Program-made: the position numbers and the translations under genes | Part shown: positions 54,891 through 64,000 of the stretch, piece by piece | Position numbering within the stretch: the first letter of the stretch is position 1 | Layout of the letters: every line of letters starts with the position of its first letter | Notes under the pieces: model-generated | What the model was told of the DNA's origin: nothing | The model's input: the letters and a program-made list of their open reading frames with translations, nothing else | Database searches by the model: none | Assembly: GCF_964340395.1 (NCBI RefSeq) | Contig: NC_135553.1 | Coordinates: 5,972,001-6,036,000 of the forward strand | Source of the DNA: Glandiceps talaboti | Taxonomy: Eukaryota; Hemichordata; Enteropneusta; Spengelidae | DNA: 64,000 nucleotides | Direction of reading: 5' to 3'

Positions 54891-56376
54891 ATGATATCCA
54901 GCTAACTGGAGCTTGACGATTCAGCGAGAGATAACGATGTACAATTGACAGGAGTGCTTTAATATATATAATGGATCTCTTACATGAAGTGTTTGCCAGT
55001 AGGGATGTCACTTTTCCTGCATTTATGTACATGCCATTTTTTGACCTTGAAACATCAATTGAAAGTTCACATAAAGCTGTTGGACCTTTGTAATATTACG
55101 TTACATATCAATAAGTCCTTGTTGTAATCCCATGACGAAAAGACGTGAATGAGAAAAGTTTGCCCACTAGCCTAAATTTCTTTTATAAATCATAGTTGAA
55201 CGTGTAACATTTAATACCGAATCTCTGACTTCACAGCAAAATCACAAGTCACGGTATTATCATGGCATATTCAGTGGCATTTCGCTTAATGTGTTCACTG
55301 TGGTAGGACAACTGAGTCAACAACAAGTATGTCGACAAACATGATAATTGCAACAAAAACATAGACATTCTCGAGAATTAAGTTTACCTTGTTTATTTTT
55401 ATCAAACACGTCATTAGTTATTAACAAGTCAGTATGTGTCGAATAATCAATACCTAGAGATCAGTGACATTATTATAAACATATTGCCCACAACCTTGTT
55501 CTCATCTCGTTCATTGAAATCACTTGTAGTCTCTAAATATAAACCGATATCTGATGCCTCGATATTACTGTAATAGTATCAGTAGATAATTGGACAAGAG
55601 GATTGATGAAGCCACCTAAACAAATAGTTAGTTTATTTGTCATAACATCATAATATTTCACAGCTGTACACAACCTCACCCATCCCTTGAACGGTGTAAT
55701 GCAATTGATAGCATTACATTTGAAACAGAGTGTCGTCTAGTGCTATAGATTATTACACAAATACTGCTACATTTCATCGTCCGACAAGACATCTTTCCAA
55801 CACAGGAAGTAGTTCTTTGGCATGCTTAAGTTACTATTATTAAGGCAGATTGTCGTCAAATCATTTACAGTGTAGCAACATATACAGAATATTCCAATAT
55901 TACAAACCAGATATTACAAAAAAAAAGCAAAATGCAAGAAAGCAAACAAACAAACAAACAAACAAACAAACACATACAAAAAAGTCAACACAAAATATTG
56001 TATATATAACTGTGTTGACAGATATAAAAGACAACTTTGTAGCCAGATACGATGAACATGTTGATAGCTTCACACTGGGCAAGTTGCAGCGCCCTCTCGA
56101 GACGACAAAGGGTAATGTGGAAGCTGAATCCATTAATTAAAATTTCTCATAAGAATATAGGAATTACTTATCATTAATCTGTATACTAAGTTAAGTGTAA
56201 TGTCAAGCCTTAATTTTCAAGATATTTCTCAATGATTAAAACTCATTATTTATGCAAATACTCATTGATATGCATATGTTTTGCACCAAAATCTAATCAG
56301 TCCTTGTAATTACCATAACATATACTTGTGGCTATTTTCAAGAGAATTAAAGTAGTAGTTATTTCGATATCGTGTT

Positions 56377-56377
<1 letters not shown>

Positions 56378-56408
<31 letters not shown>

Positions 56409-56455
56409 CACACACACACACACACACACAGACATAGACGGACGGACAGGCAGGC

Positions 56456-56499
<44 letters not shown>

Positions 56500-56500
56500 T
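56378..56500. repeat. (GACA)n / (AC)n / (GACA)n array
   Basis: Two GACA blocks flank an AC dinucleotide run at 56406-56430 and a GACG/GGCA transition. A poly-C tract follows at 56514-56524. Confidence 0.95.
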
Positions 56501-57837
56501 AAAGCATAACATAACCCCCCCCCCCTTACGGGAGGTAAACACAGTGCTCTAATAAGGACGAGTCACCTACAACGTAACTGTCTGCTGATTGTTAATGGTA
56601 TCAAAGGAAAAGAAATATAGCAATTTCATTGAGATTTTTGTCGAATACTGAATTTTTAAGTGTAATGGTTTCAATTGCATTCTGTATGAGGACAGATGCC
56701 ATGCCAAAGTGTTGTTCCAAAAAGAGTCAATAACCTAGAAAAATAGCGTTTCTGTTGATGAAGAATGGCTATCGACGAACTTGTTACTATGGCAATAAAT
56801 GTGCTAGTGTATCTCATAACCATCCTGGTTTGACTAATAGTGTAAAATTCTGCTGTTGAAAACGGACCACGCGGCGGGAATAAAGTGGCATTAGGTGAAA
56901 GCAATCGAGAGTACGCATGTACACTACTAAACTGTCAGCTAGAGAATATAATATAAACCACTATGTAATAGGCGTCTAGTTGTTAATACAGGTATAAACC
57001 ACAGACCTATGACACGACATCTGTATTCGGGTCACAGATTCCTTCTCAGGATATTTAGAGGAAAATCTGAAGAGCGTATAGCCCGGATTCGTTGTCAACG
57101 AGCTAACAATTGAATATGTGACTCGTCAAACACTTGAACTGACATTTTGTAATATGATGGAAAGTGGTCGATGTAAAGTGATATATTTTCTCACAACACT
57201 TGTTAGCTTCCCAGACCACACCATTTTGAGTGAAAACTGATACACAGGAAGTATTTCAAATCAAATTCTTTCCTGATACAGTGAGAAATTCCAGTTACGA
57301 TTATAAGATGCACATTCATCGGTATGCATACAGTACCTGTATCCGTGTCAAGTACTAGGAATATCTAGACTTACTTTTCATCGTGATCGTGTGACTTTCT
57401 TTCGAACCTGTTGTAATTGTATAGTTACAGCTGTCTGTCTAAAATTAACCTTGATTTAGTTATCATAATTGAATTGTGTTTTCACAATTCGTGTCACGTA
57501 TATGGGTAAATCGAGTGGCCATGATAGTAAAAACAAAGACTCTGAGTCAAATGCTGACTTTATAGTTGGGGTAAATTTTACTGCATATTTTAAAAGGTAC
57601 TCACAGTATTCTACTAACTGAATGATACTTAACAATTGACTTAAACCAGGTATTAATTTACAATTGAATCATGAAAGAGTTGATGACGTCATTTTTATAC
57701 GTAAACAATATCGAGGAAATCCATGTAATCAACTGTTCTAACAATGCCAGAGGACAAAATACTGGTAATTGCAACACATTGAATTCATCGAAGACTGTCA
57801 TAGATGTGAATATATGCAATGCCATTATATATACATA

Positions 57838-57939
57838 ATACATACATACATACATACATACATACATACATACATACATACATACATACATACATACATA
57901 CATACATACATACATACATACATACATACATACATACAT
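57838..57939. repeat. (ATAC)n array
   Basis: A perfect tetranucleotide run of about 25 units. It has no hammerhead module beside it, unlike the ATAC runs at 6.5 and 59.8 kb. Confidence 0.95.
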
Positions 57940-59541
57940 TTTGAATTTTTGAATTTTGAGTCCGCACCCTAAACGTAATCACGATTTCAACCGTGACTTC
58001 TTGCAGTAATTGTACTCGTTATGGAGAACGCCGACTTCTAATTAACATGCACAATGTCTAATTATTGGTAATTCGGCAATTCTCAGTGAGTATATAGTTA
58101 GTTGTCTGATTGAAAAAATAATATCCAGTTACAGCTTGTGTGGCTTCCTGGATGCCTCGCTTTTCAAACGTTATGAAAAAAACAATTAGACCATCAAATT
58201 ATGAAGCTATATATATGTATATTGTACAGGTGCAGAGAAATTTAACATTTAATTTCTCATCACGTGGTCTAATTTAAATCAAAACCTATCAACGTCAGCA
58301 TTAATTTGAATAATTGTGTTTTTAGTGCAATTAATCAGGAAATTGATATGTTTAACATTAAAAAGTAATCATTCTTACGAGATTCATTTTATCTCGATAT
58401 TCGAATTTCACTTGTTGGGGGGTTATATGACAAATATTTGACATGCACCCTATGTAATAATCATTACATGGTTTATAGCGCCTTGCAGGTTAGTGTTCAC
58501 TGGCTCTGTTTGATACAACCACGTGGAAACAGATAAGAAACTGCGTAATCTACGCTTTTAGATGTGAAGAGTGGATGAATACAGTTTCTTGCTACATTTT
58601 GTCTAAATGAAATTCACTAAGGTGCCACCATGCAAACACCAGACGTGGACATCAAAATGTTGTGCGACCTCGTGTCTGCGTCTAGTTGCAGTACATTTAA
58701 ATGCGGACTCAGTGAAGCAAGAAATTGTGATCTTGTTACCTTGAAGTGTAGAATGGGTAGTTTTTTTACTAGTTTTTGCGTGAATGTATCAAACATATTC
58801 AGTGAACAGTAACTTGCAATGCGCAAATCTTTGATGATGTGAATGTGTAAATCACACTCTACGTCACTTCCGGTTTAGGCGATATGCTGTTATGCATATC
58901 ATTATTGTTATTTTTTCCTATCATCTCAATATACACTTAGATATTTTACCTTCCCATGAAAATACTAGTATATGAGTATCAGCTATAGGCAAAACTTTTA
59001 ATATCCTTTTCAATATATTGATATAAAACACATAACGCTTATTATACATTATTATAACACATCGAAATTATAAGAATGTTATTGACAATATAAAGTTGTC
59101 AGTGACATTCCTTTCTATAGCAGTGACGTCAGCCATCCTTCAAGACTAGAAGCAGGCTAATATCGGCCAACATTTCACTCAGAGATACAAAGTTTATGTA
59201 GCATTTTAATATTTGTACACTATTGGCTAAAAGGAATGACACACACAACTTATTTCATTCTTGATGTCTCAAATGTACAATTTTATTGCCTATGGTAGGT
59301 TACGTCATATGGGTATGACCTTTGCATAGGTTATAAACATGATGGCATACACCACAGCTCGATTATAGACTAAGTCGAATCGCTTCATATGAGTAGCGCT
59401 TGATAGGCATCATCCACAGCAACAGGCAACATCCACACTTTCATGTAGAACTGTTTTGTAAACATAATTCCACTAAATTAATGTTTAATCTTATCCATTT
59501 GGCCGAAACGGAAAATATCGCTAGACAAAACTCCCGCTTAG

Positions 59542-59678
<137 letters not shown>

Positions 59679-59707
59679 GGTAGAAGAAAATCAAGTAGGG
59701 TTTTTCG

Positions 59708-59749
59708 TCTCTACAAGCTTGTTTCGTGAGTAAATCACTCGTCAGGAGA
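59708..59749 (-). ncRNA. Hammerhead-type ribozyme motif, copy 2 (reverse)
   Basis: On the minus strand this reads TCTC, CTGACGA, GTGA-TTTAC-TCAC, GAAA, then the palindromic ACAAGCTTGT (3-bp stem III with AGCT loop), A and GAGA. It differs from copy 1 by a single base in the stem III loop. The surrounding module spans 59676-59760 and includes the conserved tail CCCTACTTGATTTTCTTCTA on the same strand. Confidence 0.72.
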
Positions 59750-59759
59750 TGCTGATGTA

Positions 59760-59852
59760 CATACATACATACATACATACATACATACATACATACATAC
59801 ATACATACATACATACATACATACATACATACATACATACATACATACATAC
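59760..59852. repeat. (ACAT)n spacer between inverted ribozyme modules
   Basis: About 23 ACAT units lie between the reverse module (59676-59760) and the forward module (59852-59933). The block has mirror-image geometry. Confidence 0.95.
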
Positions 59853-59853
59853 A

Positions 59854-59895
59854 TCTCCTGACGAGTGATGTAATCACGAAACAAGCTTGTAGAGA
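59854..59895 (+). ncRNA. Hammerhead-type ribozyme motif, copy 3
   Basis: Stem I is TCTC 59854-59857 with GAGA 59892-59895. The core is CTGACGA 59858-59864. Stem II is GTGAT 59865-59869 with ATCAC 59873-59877. GAAA is 59878-59881, stem III lies within ACAAGCTTGT 59881-59890, and the predicted cleavage-site nucleotide is A59891. Compared with copy 1, two changes in loop II add a T-A pair to stem II, and one change lies in loop III. No change breaks pairing. The downstream bases 59936-59995 match the modules near 10 kb. Confidence 0.74.
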
Positions 59896-60021
59896 CGAAA
59901 AACCCTACTTGATTTTCTTCTACCCTCAACATATACTCCGCTCTGCGTGCAGACGTATCGAGCACTGTACTACGGTTAAATTTTACCACTGACTTCATAT
60001 ATATATATATACACACACTAG

Positions 60022-60023
<2 letters not shown>

Positions 60024-60053
<30 letters not shown>

Positions 60054-60095
60054 TGTATGTATGTATGTATGTATGTATGTATGTATGTATTATTA

Positions 60096-60181
<86 letters not shown>
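60024..60181. repeat. (ATGT)n then (AT)n array
   Basis: ATGT tetramers to 60089 are followed by a nearly pure AT run. The ATGT strand orientation is opposite to the ACAT spacer 170 bases upstream, so the two tetranucleotide runs are inverted relative to each other. Confidence 0.95.
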
Positions 60182-60183
<2 letters not shown>

Positions 60184-60334
60184 GATATCATGAACCATAC
60201 AGTTCTAACCCAAATATTTCGAAGAGACTGAGCTCCTCTTCATCGGTGGGTCTCCAGTTCTGTCAAACAAGTCAAGTTCTGTTGCACTTTAAATACTGAA
60301 GACAGTGGTTATTGTCATGCAAAATAGTGTTAAG

Positions 60335-60473
<139 letters not shown>

Positions 60474-60479
60474 GTTGAC

Positions 60480-60515
60480 CTGATGATAAAGGGCGAATGC
60501 CAGTCAGAACGTTTG
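60480..60515 (+). other. Degenerate hammerhead-like motif
   Basis: CTGATGA at 60480-60486 is followed by a possible GGGC-GAAT-GCC hairpin, and GAACGTTTG replaces the expected GAAAC. Extra bases break stem II and the GAAA box is damaged. It may be a decayed relative of a different hammerhead-bearing element. Confidence 0.35.
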
Positions 60516-62021
60516 AAAAACCCTTGAATTTTAGTGGGCATTCTTTATTATAATATGCTTTATACCGATACATTGACAAGTTGATTATGAACATGCCATA
60601 TGCCCTGATCTTTTCAATAGTATGTTAATTCAACGATGTATTTTTGAATTCTTACGTAATTGAAACAAAGCAAGTGAAACTATTGTCTGGTGCTTGCTTA
60701 GGTACAGTGAGCAAGTCAAAACAACCAAGGAAACGTATCAAGTTCTAGAATGTTCAACCTTCTAGGATCTAGGAATAGAGAGTAAGGAAATAGAATAAAA
60801 CGATTGCATAAAGTCAATTATAGCTTTCGTATCAAGCTATGTATATATAACATGATCGGCCTCCATTCACACACGTATTAACTGACTATCGCTGAGAGAG
60901 GTTGATCTGACCTATACTACAATATGGCTCGGTGACATTTACATAATTTAAATTTCAAATTCTACCGACAGAGGCCTTGGGGTCACCGTAAGGTTATCAA
61001 TCCTAAGGTAGTTATCTAAATAAGGGATAATCATTGAAGAGTCTTGCACGATTCATAGAGATAACCATATACCGCCCATCACGATACACACCGACCTTGA
61101 TTTCAAATTGCCAGCCAATTAGATTATGTGCAAGTCTCTTGTTACTCATGAGAGCAATCTGCTCAGTTTATTTGATTAAAGTACATACCCATTGCTCCTG
61201 AAACAATAAATATCCAACGTATCCGTTCCCAATTAGTACATTTTTAGAAACGAAGACATGGTGAACGGTTTCCTTAAATCGTGACATTTTAGTGTTAGAC
61301 TTCGTTATTGATACAGATCGTATAAGGTTTTGCCATCTTGTCTAATTCAAACGTTTATTTAAGGGTCTCATTCACAGCTCTGTCGCCACTAAGGTCTCCG
61401 AGGTAATGGTGGATTATTCAGACTTAGTGAACTGCTCGATGTCGAATACTAATCAAGTACAGAATTTTACCTGAAATCTCCAACAACTCCCACCGCTTTG
61501 CTGCAACATATTTAATGTTGAACTTCGCTGTGCATAGTCCATACACATCACACAAATAATTCAAAATTACAAATTTCACTTCACGGCCAAAACTATCGAG
61601 TTTTTAAAAAATTTATTAACATATTTTTCATATCAGAACATCGATCGCCATATTTTGCCATAACGAATCACTGACATGACCCCGTAATCGACTAGAATAA
61701 CACGATATTAGAAATATGAATTCGTAAAATATATATTTTTGCTAATCGTGGTTGACTCTTATTAAAGAATGTTGTTCCCTGGGGCGTTTTTCTGCCCATG
61801 TTGAAGCGTTTTTAAAAAAAATACAATATCGACCATATGAGTGAGTTATAACATCACATGCATCACCTTATACCAGCCATAATATATCCAGCAAACGAAA
61901 TAGTTTTATACAAGCACAATATTTACATTAGCGTCACATTTTAAGTCACAATCGCCGCAATTTCAGTAATATTTCAAATATTTTTGTACTGTCGGAAGTA
62001 ATTTTATTTTCTGAAGAATAT
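60516..62021. other. No gene recognised
   Basis: Frames are short. No repeat unit or RNA gene was identified between the (AT)n block and the minisatellite. Confidence 0.5.
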
Positions 62022-62615
62022 ACTAACTTTAGCTGGCATATTTTTCATATATTAACTTTAGCTGGCATATATTTCATATATTAGCTTTAGCTGGCATATA
62101 TTTCATATATTAACTTTAGCTGGCAAATATTTCATATATTAACTTTAGCTAGCATATATTTCATATATTAACTTAGCTGGTATATATTTCATATATTAAC
62201 TTAGCTGGTATATATTTCATATATTAACTTAGCTGGTATATATTTCATATATTAACTTAGCTGGCAAATATTTCATATATTAACTTAGCTGGTATATATT
62301 TCATATATTAACTTAGCTGGTATATATTTCATATATTAACTTAGCTGGTATATATTTCATATATTAACTTAGCTGGCAAATATTTCATATATTAACTTAG
62401 CTGGTATATATTTCATATATTAACTTAGCTGGTATATATTTCATATATTAACTTTAGCTGGCAAATATTTCATATATTAACTTTAGCTGGCATATATTTC
62501 ATATATTAACTTAGCTGGTATATATTTCATATATTAACTTAGCTGGTATATATTTCATATATTAACTTAGCTGGCAAATATTTCATATATTAACTTAGCT
62601 GGTATATATTTCATG
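62022..62615. repeat. Minisatellite, ~26 bp unit, about 22 copies
   Basis: The consensus is TTAACTTAGCTGG plus TATATATTTCATATA. Three unit variants (GGTATAT, GGCAAAT, GGCATAT) are distributed in a mostly regular order of three GGTATAT units then one GGCAAAT unit. That gives a higher-order unit of about 104 bp in the middle. Confidence 0.93.
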
Positions 62616-62718
62616 GAATATTTCCCTTAAAATCAAAGTTCTTCAAATCTATGAAAATATTTCTATATAGAAATCTCGTTCCTGGTACTTTTGAAATAAT
62701 AAGACATTTGTCTTGTGT

Positions 62719-62778
62719 TGTTTGTTTGTTTGTTTGTTTGTTTGTTTGTTTGTTTGAGTTTGTTTGAGTTTGTTTGGG
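62719..62778. repeat. (TTTG)n array
   Basis: About nine TTTG units, then two TTTGAG variants and a G-rich end. Confidence 0.9.
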
Positions 62779-63394
62779 GGTACATTGTTCAAGGAAATTT
62801 ACAATCTTTTTTTTCTTTTCCCACATTTTCCGCATCATCTGACGACCATGATATTGGATTTTAAAATGGGTTAATTTTGATATCATTTCATATTGTTCTT
62901 GATAATTACAGAGAACGCGTTAACGGATTTGACTTTTCTTGAACAAAATTTAGTAAGTAACGGCAAAGGTTCAAGTTATTTATTTCCGAGACGCATTACA
63001 TTAACAAGTGACGGGTTTCATAGGCAGTCAGATTCATATCTTGTGCTATAAATCAATGTTTGATTAAACACTCATTTTAGGTTTGATTTGGAACTGAAAC
63101 CAGGAAATGACATAGGATATGAAACGTAGATGATAAAATAAATATTGATGGGCGCCATTTGTCACCATTCGAGAGGAAAAAACTAACACACTATCGTGAT
63201 AGTGTAACGGCATTTGAGAAGGAACTAAATGTTACTTTGATATAGTAGGGCCTACTTAACGTCACTGTGGAAAAGAAACATTTCACGATATACTCGTTGA
63301 CTAGCCTATTGTGTATACGTAATTGTTAAACACTTAGCAGCGTTATGTAAAGTGCATTACTGGTTATCTATGTAGATGTGGGAAATCCAAATTG

Positions 63395-63437
63395 CTGTAC
63401 ACACAGACAAGTAAGAAGACTTGTCTGTGCTGTACAG
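63395..63437. repeat. Perfect short hairpin
   Basis: CTGTACACACAGACAAGT pairs with ACTTGTCTGTG plus TGTACAG, with a 6-nt AAGAAG loop and a single bulged C at 63430. The stem is about 18 bp, which is shorter than normal microRNA precursors. Confidence 0.65.
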
Positions 63438-64000
63438 TACTAAAACCAAGGTCTCGTTTTTATCCCTCTTTCCTTTTTTCATGGAATAAATGGTTTCTTG
63501 ATTTCGTATAAACTGTATTGGAACATCATAAGATAGTTGTTCTTTATTTCAGATAGGTGTTTAGACTTTGGTTAGGGAAGATTTTTTGTACAAGACACGG
63601 AAATTGTAGCCAAAAGAAATGACAACGTTGGCAATTCATAATTTGTTGAGAGGAGAAGATAGATTTACTGAGATGGGATAATTATACATGTAAGATATGA
63701 AAATGTGTGGCGGCGGGGAAAGTATGCTGCTTTTAGACATAACGACAAAATTGATGCTAATATTGTGTCGAAGAGAACAAACAAAGAAAATAGTAGATGG
63801 TATGAGTATACCATTCAGAGGGTAGTAGAGTTGACCCAGGGAGTTGACACACTGATCTTTCAAATTGAAACGAGTGACATTTCAGATCAGCCTTTATATA
63901 CGTATACGAATTCAGCTTTGTAAAAAATACTCATTACTTGTCAGACATTATTCATCAAGTAATCATGTTGAATCGGTATGCTAACTACATCTGAAATAAT

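Noticed and set aside
60960-61060. A GC-richer stretch with rRNA-like phrases (CCTAAGGTAG)
   Set aside because: Only isolated short similarity; the surrounding bases do not follow a ribosomal RNA.
62022-62615. Regular direct repeats that could suggest a CRISPR array
   Set aside because: Repeats are contiguous with no unique spacers, and the genome is eukaryotic.

Overview
The window is AT-rich, gene-poor metazoan nuclear DNA. Three things support this. There is an intron-containing Polycomb-group gene with GT-AG junctions. There are very dense, long microsatellites. There are 3' ends of LINE-type retroposons and non-coding MITE-like repeats. No bacterial operon, phage, CRISPR array, rRNA or convincing tRNA is visible. 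The repeat style suggests an aquatic invertebrate or basal deuterostome, but the sequence alone does not settle the phylum.

The only gene I can reconstruct with confidence is on the minus strand at 23261-24963. Its five coding exons encode a 359-residue CBX/Polycomb-type protein with an N-terminal chromodomain and a C-terminal Pc box. About 170 bases upstream are richer in GC and probably hold the promoter and 5' leader. Almost every other open reading frame in the window is either translated microsatellite or short and unsupported.

Layout by region: 1-2190 is unremarkable. 2190-3310 holds a composite ACAT/ACCT array and a 5'-truncated LINE 3' end with an ATTGT tail. 4390-4725 is an ATATC array. 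5030-5380 is a decayed ~42 bp tandem repeat. 6240-6700 holds (AT)n, a hammerhead-like ribozyme module, (ATAC)n and a dispersed repeat. 9720-10375 is a duplicated pair of modules embedded in (AT)n. 12560-13140 is a CTCA array between duplicated flanks. 16960-17615 is a reverse-oriented LINE-like tail plus an AATC array. 23261-25180 is the Polycomb gene. 28198-28530 and 48437-48781 are two copies of one MITE-like element. 35560-38700 and 44590-45610 are dense microsatellite clusters. 41905-43450 holds two kinds of tandem repeat. 49020-50735 holds (AT)n and a purine-only GA/GACA array. 56380-60480 holds more arrays and two further ribozyme modules in inverted orientation. 62020-62615 is a ~26 bp minisatellite with higher-order structure.

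The most interesting system is a family of short modules embedded in microsatellites. Three of them (6373-6414 plus strand, 59708-59749 minus strand, 59854-59895 plus strand) carry a complete type I hammerhead ribozyme core with a very short stem III. Sequence changes between copies fall in loops or keep the pairing. A sequence core just downstream of the third copy recurs in the duplicated modules near 10 kb. This suggests that one retroposon family seeded several of the array-rich sites.
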